NCBI GenBank assembly: GCA_021234155.1
Contig: JAJEKV010000010.1
Span: 20,546,833 to 20,610,832 of the forward strand
Source of the DNA: Isoetes taiwanensis
Lineage: Eukaryota > Streptophyta > Lycopodiopsida > Isoetales > Isoetaceae
Length of the DNA: 64,000 nucleotides
Direction: 5' to 3'
Both the position numbers and the translations under genes were made by a program. Shown in pieces: positions 10,972 through 21,045 of this stretch (position 1 is its first letter; the number at the start of each line of letters is the position of its first letter). Under the pieces are notes generated by a model that did no database searches, was not told the DNA's origin, and was given only the letters and a program-made list of their open reading frames with translations.

Positions 10972-12048
10972 ATTTCCACCCGTAGATTCCTTCTTTACAT
11001 CTTGAAATATGTCATTCAATGCTTTTACATGGCGTTTCACTTCACCTGTGAAACTAACCTAGTCAGTCACAAATCTTTACAGCAAAAAAAGTCCAGCACA
11101 TTTCATAAATGTAGAACTTCATGATAAGAACCATCATCATGACTGCAAACATAAAGATGCCCAAAGCATCATCTGGGGGAGGGGGTGCTTTAATTCTCAA
11201 AGTCAGTCAACCAGAAGAAGAGTGGGCCAATAATGAACTTCCCACTCCCAAATAACCAGGTAGAAAATTAAGTAGGTGCACATATAGAAAAATACCAAGT
11301 ACTAGAGATCCATTGAGAAGCTCTTCTTGTTCAGCTTCTGTCCATAACAATGGACTCATTGTTGCAGTTGGAAATGTCCTCAAATAGGGATACTATGGAG
11401 ATTTATCTTTCAAAGAACTCTCATAAACTAGCCACAATGTGAGCCCTATAAGATCATCCTTTCCTAATTAAAAGAAAGATATAGTTAAGTCTACATTTGA
11501 AAGATGGCTGAGTGTTGTCTATAATCAATAACAATTTCTATTCTCCATAATTCTAACAAAAACGCTGCAGATGAAAATAAAGTAGAGCAGGGAAGCTGCG
11601 AGTGAGCTGATATACCAATACAAGAGAAACTAGCTCAATTTTATATTATGTCTACAACTGAACACAACATTGTGCCACGTCCATCTATAAATAACAATAC
11701 ACTACCTTCTGAAAGCCTTGAGACAATAGGATGATTGGCAACATCTACTGATGTCATGGTGTAATTCTCAAGAATATTGCAATATCACCGCTCTGAAAAG
11801 ACGAATTTGAAGAAAATTACATTCACTTCCTTTCGTTCCTTTTGTTATGATAAATTATAGATGATTCGTGATAAACTAACTCTGCAGATGAAGAATAAGC
11901 CACAGGCTATAGAAACAAGTGTGAAAACACGATTTGAGAAGTAATATAAAGAATGTGAGACTTGCAGTTCACGAGTGGCAACTAATCCCACTCCTTCATC
12001 CCCATTGCAAGGCAGCTCATAAACATAATCCCCTGCTCTATTGTCTTT
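10972..12048 (-). pseudogene. SET-domain lysine methyltransferase (Rubisco LSMT-like), pseudogene
   Basis: Four minus-strand exons can be traced with matching splice phases. They are about 12048-11962 (ends EGVGLVATRELQ), 11792-11706 (SGDIAIF, then after a frameshift TMTSVDVANHP), 11463-11296 (LTLWLVYESSLKDKSP, stop, YPYLRTFP, ending near WTEAEQEELLNGS), and 11045-10972 (EVKRHVKALNDIFQDVKKES). This is the pattern of plant LSMT-like SET proteins: a start motif resembling GRGLVA, then LxLWLLxE, WxPYLxxLP and the WTExE segment. The stop at 11393-11395 (TAG) replaces the family's Trp in SPWYPYL and is explained by one TGG to TAG change. With the frameshift near 11745 the gene is dead. The catalytic C-terminal half of SET was not found. 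Introns are kept, so this is a decayed gene, not a retrocopy. Confidence 0.7.
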
Positions 12049-12278
12049 TTGTTATGATCACAAACAACTTACAAAAGGCTTATAAAAGCATTTATATCTA
12101 TGCAAACTTCCCAAAGACATGTACAACACCAAAAACCTAGTATACTAACTACACACAATACATCAGATCAAATTTATGCTTTGCCGGCACCGTCTAGCAA
12201 CCAAAGGCCGATACAAGGAATGGAAAACGCAAAGAAATCATCAAATCTCCTAAATCCCTCTTCAAGAAACTCACTTAC

Positions 12279-12434
12279 CCCAAAATGGATCAGGTACACA
12301 ATGGTCCAGGCGGTCCCTGCCGAGCAACCAAAGGCAGATACAAGGATCAACCAGGAGAACAAAATTATGAGGATGTAAGTCGTCCAAATGCCAAACCAAT
12401 TCTTATTCATCAGATTCGAGCTTCGGTCTGCCAT
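12279..12434 (-). CDS. ORMDL (ORM1-like) protein, first exon only
   Basis: The 52 codons from ATG (12434-12432) to a GTAAGT donor (intron starts 12278) match the N-terminus of ORMDL proteins. Visible are MNKNWFGIWTTYILIILFSW, then SAFGCSAGTAWTIVYLIHFG: the conserved NxxW before the first membrane helix and the GC(S/P)xGxAWT loop into the second. ORMDLs are ER membrane proteins of about 155 residues that inhibit serine palmitoyltransferase and so limit sphingolipid synthesis. The remaining two-thirds is not visible downstream. The next recognisable minus-strand sequence is the SET pseudogene. It is therefore either a fragment or a gene whose later exons are lost or very distant. The exon itself has no defect. 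It lies 401 bp head-to-head with the helicase gene. Confidence 0.72.
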
Positions 12435-12835
12435 GCCAGTTACCCGGTTGGAACATCCGCCATCCAGAACGCAGGTGACTGCCAGTTTACAGGGAACAAT
12501 GGGTTTGGAGCAGTCTTCAGCATATCCTGGGTATATTCCAGCATATACCTAGGATATGCCACAAACCCACATAAACGAGGGTTTGCCCCCTAGGGGCAAC
12601 CCAAAAATGTTTTGGTGATTTTTAAAATACAAAGGGCTACTTGGGAAATACTTAAGAATGACATTTTACGAATTTCAAAAATATAAAGAGCTTTTTGGGA
12701 ATTAAGTCAACAATTAAAATTATTTTGGCAAATTTCCCCCTGGGAATCCTATAGAGTCAACTAATGGGAGGACATATATAAATGGGTGGGTTTAGGGTTT
12801 AGGTAGCTCAGTTTTTCAAAACACAGGTTTAGGGT
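12435..12835. promoter_or_regulatory. Shared intergenic promoter region, ORMDL exon / RH29
   Basis: On the helicase side there is a TATA-like ATATATAAAT (12774-12783), a double telo box (GGGTTTAGGGTTTAGG, 12788-12803) and another GGTTTAGGGT directly before the ATG (12826-12835). Telo boxes (AAACCCTA) are enriched in promoters of plant ribosome-biogenesis and translation genes, which fits a Dbp10-type helicase. Nearer the ORMDL ATG is an imperfect inverted repeat (12518-12560, arms around CATATCCTGGGTATA) of unknown role. Confidence 0.6.
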
Positions 12836-15800
12836 ATGGCGCTGATAGACGATCCAGCCTCAGCCTCCGATCGAGAAGATGAGGATGAAAGCTGTGTTAA
12901 AGGAATGCAAGGATTTCCAAACGCAGGAGTCTTGGAATTTTCGGAGTCAGAAGGGCTCACATCGTCGCAGTTGAAGCTACAGAAACAGATGAAAAAGAAA
13001 GCAAAGTCCGGTGGGTTTGAGACCCTTGGTCTTAGTCTTCCCATTTACAAAGCAGTCAAGCGGAAGGGATATAAAGTACCAACACCCATCCAGAGGAAGA
13101 CATTGCCTTTGATCCTCGCTGGTTATGATGTTGTTGCTATGGCACGGACTGGGTCTGGAAAGACCGCTGCCTTTTTAGTTCCCATGATTGAAAAATTGAG
13201 GGCTCATTCTCCAAAAGGAGGTTCACGAGCTGTGATTCTGTCACCGTCAAGGGAATTGGCCCTCCAGACGTTCAAATTTTGCAAAGAGCTTGGGAGATAT
13301 ACAGGTAAAAGTACTATCTTTATTCATTAGTTTTGGATAATTAGTTCTTACATAAATTTGGGGATACAACTGTGTTTACCAGATCTAAGAGTGGCTCTTC
13401 TGGTGGGAGGTGAGAGTATGGAAGCCCAATTTGAAGAACTTTCAAAAAATCCGGATGTCATTATTTCAACCCCTGGTCGCCTAATGCACCATCTTTCAGA
13501 AGTAGAGGGAATGTCACTTAGAAATGTAGAATACGTTGTTTTTGATGAGGCTGATAGACTATTTGAGATGGGTTTTGCAGAACAGCTGCGGCAGATACTT
13601 ACACATTTGAGTGATAACAGGCAGACATTGCTGTTTAGTGCAACACTTCCTTCCATACTTGCTGATTTTGCCAAGGCTGGCCTCCGCGATCCTCATGTTA
13701 TCCGCTTGGACATAGAAACAAAAATAAGTCCTGATCTTCAGGTTGCATTTTTTACTCTTAGGCAAGAGGAGAAAATAGCAGCTTTGGTATATCTGCTGAA
13801 GGAAGTTATACCATTGGAACAGCAAACAATAATCTTTGTCTCTACCAAACATCATGTGGAGTTTTTATCTGAGCTGCTGCGATCTGAAGGATTTGATCTC
13901 TCAATTGTCTATGGGGAGATGGATCAGACGGCAAGAAAAATTCACATCGCAAAATTCCGTTCTAGAAAAACCATGATTCTTCTTGTAACCGACGTAGCTG
14001 CTAGAGGTATTGATATTCCTCTTCTGGACAATGTCATTAATTATGATTTTCCTCCCAAACCGAAGCTTTTTGTACACCGAGTTGGTCGTGCTGCCCGTGC
14101 TGGAAGAACAGGCACTGCTTATTCTTTCTTGACATCAGAAGAGTTACCCTTTGCGCTTGATTTGCACCTCTTCCTTTCTAAGCCATTCCTGTCAGCCCCT
14201 ACTGAAGAACAAATAGTAGCCAGTGGTGGAAAGGCTTTGCAGGATGTGCTCGAGGCATCTAGCAGTGGTAGTACAGTGTATGGTAGGTTTCCTCAAAATG
14301 TGCTTGATTCGGAAATGGACAGGTTGAGGGAGTCTATAGAGCAAAATACAGATCTCAGCGCATTAGCAAAGACCTGTAACAATGGTTTCCGTTTATTTAT
14401 CAAAAGCAGGCCTGCACCATCAGTGGAGTCTTGTAAGCGTGCAAAGACTTTGCGGACTGAAGGATTGCATCTTCTCTTTAGGCAGAAGGTTGGAAGCTTG
14501 GAAACTGCAGCTACGGCATTTGTAGAGCGCCTAAAATCATTTAGGTAATACGTCGAAAAGTTCAATTCCCTCTCTTCTTTGTTTCTGACATGCCTTTGAC
14601 ATCCAATAGACCTAAACAGACTGTTCTTGAAGCTGAAGCAGAAGCAGCAAAAGCAAAAAACAAAAAGGTGATCGTGTTAATTGGGGTAATGTACTTACGT
14701 TTTCCATCTAGAGATTCTAATACAATTCTTTCATGCAGGCTCCGATTGCTCAAGTAGTTGAAGTCATGAAGAGGAAGCGAGAAGTGCATGGTCGCATAAT
14801 AGATAATATGCACCATGAAAAGCAAGATACTCTGCAGACATCACAAATTACAGGGTAGTTTGTTAAACCTGTTTGCCTAATAACAGTATTAAAATTATTG
14901 CATGCACAGAAAAACATTAGCTTGTTCGATACAATTCAATTTGCCATGACTGGTTAATTATGCTATGTGATTTAGACAGGGCAAAGAGGAGGAAGCAGCT
15001 TCGGAATTGCCGCCACCAAAAAAGAGGAAAACCAGAGGTATGCTATTGTGCTTGCACAATTAAGAATATCGATAAGGGAGCCCAGAGGGCCGTCCTTCCT
15101 TCCTCTGGTCCCTCAGGGACTGAAAATAATGCCAGTGTTCTGTTTCCAGCACCTGGCAGGGGACTTAAAATGCCATGTAGTTTTCGTGATGAGGAGTTTT
15201 ACATCAATGCTGTACCTTCAAATCGAGTAAGTTTACGTTGGCTGGTATCTTAGCTAGACTGCTTGAAAGGGTATGATCAATGCTGTTAGGCATTCTACTA
15301 ACCTATCAATTGTTTCTGGCAGCATTCAGAGTTGGGCTTGTCAGTGGATAATGGTGGAGGATTTGGGCGTAGCCGGTATGTAGTACTTATGAACATGTTT
15401 ACAATTGTAGGATTGACATTATCAGCAAGGTGTTCTAACTATTTTGGATTACAGATTGGACACAGAAGTGCTGGACCTTATTCCTGATGAGAATTCTGGT
15501 GTTCAAAAATTGAAGTCGACATATCACTGGGACAAGGTGAGTAGATCAGAAAAGACATGCGATTCAAAATAAAAAATTCCTTTATGTTGCTCTTGATGTC
15601 AAATGAACAGAGGTAACTTATGATCTTAGGTTGAAAATAAAATGTCTAAAATTGGTCATGGTACCTTTGTTTCTGCAGAAACATAAAAAATTTGTAAAGC
15701 TTCAGAAAGGGGAAAAGGTTTCTGCTTCTGGGAAGGTATGCTTCTTGTCTCGTGAACTTTTTTGACTAGATGGAGTATTCACATAATATATTTATGCAGG

Positions 15801-16282
15801 TCAAAACCGAGAGTGGAGCTAGGGTAAATGCAGGAAACCGTGGAATATATAAGAAATGGAAAGAACGCTCCCATTTACAAGTCAATGCTTTGGGTGAGGA
15901 GCACGATGGTGATGAAAAGGAAATGCACACAAACGGTACACTGTTTATACGGATTAGCTATTTTTTTTTGATGTAGTACAATGTGAAGATAATTTCTGTG
16001 TTCTGCTGTGACCATTTCTGTTCTCTTCTGGCAGGGAAGAATCCATATTACCAGAAACACGTTGGAAGAAAGCAGAAGCAGCATATACCTAATGCTCATG
16101 TAAGAAATGAGTTAAAGCAAGTTGACGAGGTTAGAAAGAGCCGACAACAGAAGCTGATAAGACAAGCCAAACAAGGCAGCAAAGGTAAGGGAAAGAAAAA
16201 TAAGGACAGTCCCAAAGGGAGAAAAAGTAATGCAGGAAACGGTCGCCAAGGTGGAAAGATGAAGGGTTTCAAGAAAAGGTAG
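12836..16282 (+). CDS. RH29: DEAD-box ATP-dependent RNA helicase, RH29 / DDX54 / Dbp10 homologue
   Basis: I splice 11 exons: 12836-13304, 13383-14544, 14610-14667, 14739-14854, 14976-15037, 15150-15226, 15323-15375, 15455-15536, 15679-15735, 15800-15935 and 16035-16282. They sum to 2520 nt (839 residues), with all junctions GT..AG and phases matching. Helicase motifs are all present: a Q-motif region with [12 protein letters not shown] (103-110), [19 protein letters not shown] (211-214), SAT (242-244), [18 protein letters not shown] and [13 protein letters not shown] (from 388). The C-terminal part carries FRDEEFYIN (about 635) of the Dbp10 C-terminal domain and a Lys/Arg-rich tail ending [10 protein letters not shown]. 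The family acts in the nucleolus in 60S ribosomal subunit assembly. Length matches Arabidopsis RH29, near 845 residues from memory. Exon 1 encodes an acidic N-terminus before the Q motif. No defect is seen. The telo boxes upstream suggest co-regulation with ribosome-biogenesis genes. Confidence 0.95.
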
Positions 16283-17491
16283 ATCAAATGTCTTATATCT
16301 GGAAGCCTGTGACAATGGCAAGTCGTTTGAGACTTTGGCTCATTAGATCTGCAATTGTAAAAGGAAACCCAGTTATTTTTAATGCAGTTTGTGGTTGGAA
16401 AAGTCAAGCATCGTTCTCAATTCCGGGCAGTTTAGACGGCTCACCTCGAAATGCCTGCACTATATTCTCAAGCATTGAATTGAAACTTGAAGATAAGCCA
16501 GATGAAGTCGTCAAGTTGTTTAGAAAAATAGAGAAACTTCCTACCGTACAATGTGGTAGTAGAGTTTTCAGAGCTTCTGAGTTTCGAAAGTTGTCAAATA
16601 ATCTAAAAATACCCTACAATGTGGTAGTAGAGTTTTTAGAGCTCCCCAGTTTCGTAAGTTGTCTTTTGGAAACATTATAGATTAGGATAAGATCTTTCTA
16701 AATTCATCTAAATTGGATATATGCTCATTTGAGTTGTATTTTATCACACATTTTAAAACACTACAACCTAAAGATTCTAACTCCTAGTTAAATGATTTAA
16801 CTAATTTATAGGTCTCTCATTTGGAGGACACTTTTTAATTTGATTGCTCACAAAAATGTTATTGCTATTTGAGCTCAATATCATGTTTTTGGGGGTATTT
16901 TTTAGAATATTTGCAAAGCTGAGGAGTAGTAGGTAATTTTTTGGAATATTTGCAAACTTTTCAATCAACTTATTGAAAATTAAAAAAATGGAGGGGTATA
17001 TTTAAATTTCTCCAATTTCTCTAATAAATTGTAGGATTCTAAAGCAAAGTTGGTCCTGGTTTGTTATATGCTTATAGATTATCAATAGAAAAATGAAAAG
17101 TTGTTGTATGGATTTGTTGGGCATTGTGGCTTAAAATGCAAGTAGGTGGTGTAAAAATAGCCTTTGATTAGTGACACATGTCGGCTATCTAAAGCTAAGA
17201 AAGAGAAATGTTCGCGGCAGGGAGTCGGTAAAGAGAAATATTTGTGGCGGCTTTGGCAGCCACGAAAAATATCTTGTATGTGTAAAGCTTTTGCAACTTG
17301 GGTGCACGTTACAAATTGAAAAATAAGGGGAAGTTATGTTTGGAATAGTTTACTTGCCCACTTGGTGGAATTAACCAATGTCATTTTGGGATACTCCTTA
17401 TGATACTTCTCCTAAAAAGGTAACTTGGTCAAATGTCTTTAGAAATGGGTCCTAGTATTTTTGAAGTGTTGATAGATTGATAAATGAAGCA
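16283..17491. other. Intergenic region between convergent RH29 and CYP707A genes
   Basis: This must hold both 3' UTRs. A 130-codon frame at 16288-16680 begins six bases after the RH29 stop. It has no recognisable domain and covers an internal duplication, so I do not call it a gene. The rest is AT-rich with no feature I can support. Confidence 0.5.
16541..16665 (+). repeat. Two-copy tandem duplication, 68-bp period
   Basis: The segment around TACAATGTGGTAGTAGAGTT occurs at 16541-16597 and again at 16609-16665 with scattered mismatches, directly downstream of RH29 and probably inside its 3' UTR. Confidence 0.75.
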
Positions 17492-19799
17492 TTATTTATG
17501 GGAAAAGTCAACAATGAGCCCATGCTTTGGTATGGGGAATGGTTTATAATCCACACCTTCAATGGAACAATCAAACTTCCACCTGTAGAGTAATATTAGT
17601 ATGATTACTTTAAGGGTATTATTAAACTCTAAAGAACTGAACTGAATTGAATGAGCACCTATATTTTGTAGTGAGGTGGTGAATGAGGACTAGAATCTCC
17701 AGCTTGGCAAGTTCAGTTCCAGGGCAAGAATGGAGCCCGCTGCCAAATGGCAAGTATGAATTGGGCTTCAGTGATTCCTAAGAAGGCAATACCATAAGAA
17801 TATAACGAAAAGGAATAAATGTCAATACAAGAAAAGAATATATGCTCTACCTCAAATCTGGAAGGGTCAAACTTGAGTGGATCTTGATAGAGTACTGGAT
17901 TATGATGAATGTTTCTGAAAAGAGGCATCACTTTCCATCCTTTAGGAATTATATACCCTGTCGAAGTTAAGCGGTGAGGTTAAAAATGAAAGGAGTGTTG
18001 TCCTGAGAGGTCATGTTTTTACCATTGTATTCCACATCCTGAACTGTTTCTCTGAAGGTAAAGGATAGAATGCTGGAAAGGCGCAAAGTTTCTTGAACCA
18101 CCTAATAATGAATGTTCAAAATACTGAATTGAGATGAACACAAAAGAGGTTTTAACAAGATACATGCTTACTCTGGAAGTGAGAGGCATATTTCTTGTAT
18201 CAGCCCAAGAGAGGGATTGATCATGTTCATCCTTTTGGTGAAGGATGGCTTCTTGTTCCAACTAACAAAAGAGGGGAAGCAAATCACAAAGAGACAAGAA
18301 AAGAAATGAAGTATATTATTACTAGATGTATAGTGCGAAGGGGAGGGAGTACTGTAACAGCTTGCAACAGGGTTGGATCTTCTCCTAAGAACTTGAGCAG
18401 CCAGGTCAAGACACTAGCTGTGGTATCCTGAGCAGCAAACATAATCCCGATAATATTATCAGCAACTTGTTCATCTTTTAATTTACCCAAATATTCATCC
18501 TGGTATCCCATTAACACGGATAACAAATCCCTTGCGCTCAAGCCATGTTTTCTCCTTTCACATATTATTCTGCTTAGTAGACCATGCAGATACTTCCTGG
18601 CCTATTAAGAAAATAACAAAAAAGACTTTAAATATGTACAAAAAAACAAACAAATAAATAAGTAAGTAAAATGAAAGGAAAGCAAAATCAAAGCTAGATA
18701 TAGTCATTAATTAAGGAATCAAATATCCTTTATTTTATCTGGTCAAATGTTTTCACCTTCATTGCCTTGTTGTAAGACGTGCCAATAATATTTATTGGAA
18801 AAGAATTATAGCCCTTCACAAGGGTCTGATATGCCTTGTTCAAGTCATTTCTATGGCAAAAACTATCGTGATTGCCTAAAATCTGAAGCAACCCAATATT
18901 AAATGTCAACTGCAAAAGCAAACGACTGAATTAGAAAACAGTCTAGAAAACTAGTATGAGAAATATATGAATTATGTAAAATCATAATAAAGAGGATCTT
19001 CAATGTCATAACATCAGAGAACATGATGAGATGTAATTGCAGGCAATTGCCAATGTATTCATTGGTGTGCCTATATTTACCTTTTTCATTTCATTGAACG
19101 TGTTGATTGTCTGTCCATCCCATGCCATGAGGGCATCTAGACAAATTTTTTCAATATCTGGTAACATTGGGCTAATAGAGTCTGGCATGAAGGACTTCTG
19201 AACTAGTTTTCTTAGTCTTTTATGATATTCACCTTCGTGGAAAAAAAAGGCATTGGGACCTATTATGTTTGTCTTATTGGATGGAAAGGAGACTTTAAAA
19301 AGATGAGCATGACTGCTTAAAATGAACTTGGCAGCCTCTGGATTTGCAATCATCACTGAAGGGCTCCCTAGTATGTGTGTCTTGAAGATATCTCCATATC
19401 TGCCATGCATTGATCTAATTAGAGCTCTTAATTGAAGAAAATTATAATACTAGAAGGAGACACAATACATGATTATAAAATCACATAGACAAAACATGAT
19501 ATCTAGGATATGATCCTCATTTAAGGTCCCTGACATGTCCACAAATGAAATTTCATCCAGTATAGATTGAAAAGTATTAGGACGAGTAAGAAGAATTTGT
19601 GAAGAAGAAATGGTGATGCATACCTCTTCTGCTTGGCCTGGAAAAAAACATTGGGATTTTGAGAATAGAGTTGAAATGTCTCCCCAAAATAAGGCCATCC
19701 GAATGACCCGGGAGGTAAAGAGGGCCGATTTATTTTTTGCGTCTTTTTGAAAGCCAAGAGGAGGAGGAAACTTGCAAGTACAAGAATTAAGACAACCAT
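17492..19799 (-). CDS. CYP707A: Cytochrome P450, CYP707A-like (ABA 8'-hydroxylase family)
   Basis: Nine minus-strand exons splice cleanly: 19799-19624, 19399-19081, 18909-18757, 18601-18353, 18261-18172, 18101-18023, 17957-17851, 17777-17659 and 17582-17492. They sum to 1383 nt (460 residues), the usual length and, as I recall, exon count for CYP707A. Visible are a membrane anchor (1-17), a hinge PSLPPGSFGWPYFGE (about 26-40), QLYSQNPNVFF, KRYGDIFKTHILG, I-helix AAQDTTAS (about 272), ETLR of the K-helix (333-336), DPSRFE, and the haem loop PFGSGLHSCPG with Cys near 408. CYP707A enzymes sit on the ER and hydroxylate abscisic acid at C8', starting its breakdown. A close clan-85 relative with another substrate cannot be excluded: the residue opening exon 5 is Leu where I expect Glu, and the C-terminus after the haem loop is divergent. 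No stop or frameshift is seen. A decayed sister copy lies at 26636-28425. Confidence 0.9.
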
Positions 19800-19914
19800 G
19801 ATCTCTAAATTGCAATTCCAATTTCTAAAAATTGATAAAGAACACCAACTAGTATTCTCTGCCGATGATAAAGAAGTAAACAGAGAAATAGATATAGAAA
19901 AGATGTAGAATTGC

Positions 19915-19966
19915 ATTTTCCTTATAAGAAAGGAAAGTAGAGATGAGACTGAACATTCTTAAATAG
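19915..19966 (-). promoter_or_regulatory. TATA-like elements of the CYP707A-like gene
   Basis: Reading the minus strand there is TATTTAAG at 19965-19958 and TTATAAGG nearer the gene at about 19926-19919, roughly 160 and 120 bases before the ATG. Either could be the TATA box. The start site is not determinable. Confidence 0.35.
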
Positions 19967-20104
19967 CCTAGATGGAATCCGGTCTGGCCACGCCACCACC
20001 AGATGTTTGTAAAATGACATATTTGAAACGTGGAAGGCAATCAACGACATACTAGAAAAGTTATCATGTTCAATGTTAAATGCAATCTAAATTCTTGGAA
20101 AATG

Positions 20105-20583
20105 TGGCTGTGGCATGCTATGATTGGTCCAACAAGTCGAATTACCTGTCAAAATGTTTCTTTTTCTTCTAGACCTCTTTCCAAGTTGTCCCCTTGCCAT
20201 CATGCCAACTTCATTAATGAATATTATCTTTGTTATTGCATTTTAATGGGTGGTTTTGAGTGTTCTTCTTAATGATTTTCAATTATCTCTGCTCACATTC
20301 TGTCTAATAAGATAGCCACCACACGAGTTCTGATTGGTAATATTCCGACCCCTTCTTTCATATGATCTTATGGAGCACCATAATTTCACTTTTCAAGTCG
20401 AGTTGCTAATAGTGGGCCCTCAGTGCACACAACATCGTCCATTGATCTTTTAGCTACCAATCACTCTCATCATGACCCTATTGAATATGGCAAGATCTAA
20501 TTGGACCAACATCACATTTCCAACAAAAGTCAATCCAATGGGAATACAAACTCTTATATATTGTGCGAGACATGATAAGAGAA
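20105..20583 (-). repeat. P450 upstream region, copy A (left arm of inverted repeat)
   Basis: Read on the minus strand, toward the functional P450, this contains TCTCGCACAATATATAAGAG, then GATGTTGGTCCAATTAGATC, later AACTCGTGTGG and, close to the gene, GACAACTTGGAAAGAGGTC. The same landmarks recur in order at 20636-21045 and 25785-26280. It is the distal upstream flank of the intact P450. Confidence 0.75.
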
Positions 20584-20635
20584 CTTGGCCTATATATTTG
20601 GTGGTGTCCCAGAGTAAAGTGCAAAAATAGTTAAA

Positions 20636-21045
20636 ATGCTTATCATGTTCTGCACAACATTTAAGAGTTTAAATTCCAAACCGTTCAGTAGAAAAGTGAC
20701 GTTGGTCCAATCAGATCTCGCCACACCCAATAGGGTCAATAGTATATAATGAGAGCATTTGGTAGCTAGACTTAAGAGTGAGTCATTATTACATAATGAC
20801 GACATTTCATAGCTACAACTTGACATCCATATATGACGTTGCTTAAATGAAAGAAGAACGTGGAAGGATATCGATCACAACTCGTGTGGTATGGAATAAA
20901 ATAGGTGGAGAGAATTGAGTGGAACACTTACAACTGCCCAATAGGATGTGAGAACAAATAATGAACATCAACTGAAAGAACTTGGACAGCGGCCTAGAAG
21001 TTTATGAAGGGAAAAATGATTGGCCAACAATTCGATAGTAATATG
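20636..21045 (+). repeat. P450 upstream region, copy B (right arm of inverted repeat)
   Basis: On the plus strand the landmarks are GACGTTGGTCCAATCAGATC, AACTCGTGTGG and GAACTTGGACAGCGGCCTAG, in the same order as copy A on the opposite strand, across a spacer of about 50 bp. No P450 exon follows copy B. It is an orphaned promoter-like segment. Confidence 0.75.

Noticed and set aside
12174-12278. Extension of the ORMDL frame beyond residue 52
   Set aside because: It begins with a GTAAGT donor and the translation departs from ORMDL, so it is intron.
16288-16680. 130-codon plus-strand frame right after RH29
   Set aside because: No domain, starts six bases after a convincing stop, and spans a nucleotide duplication; more likely 3' UTR.
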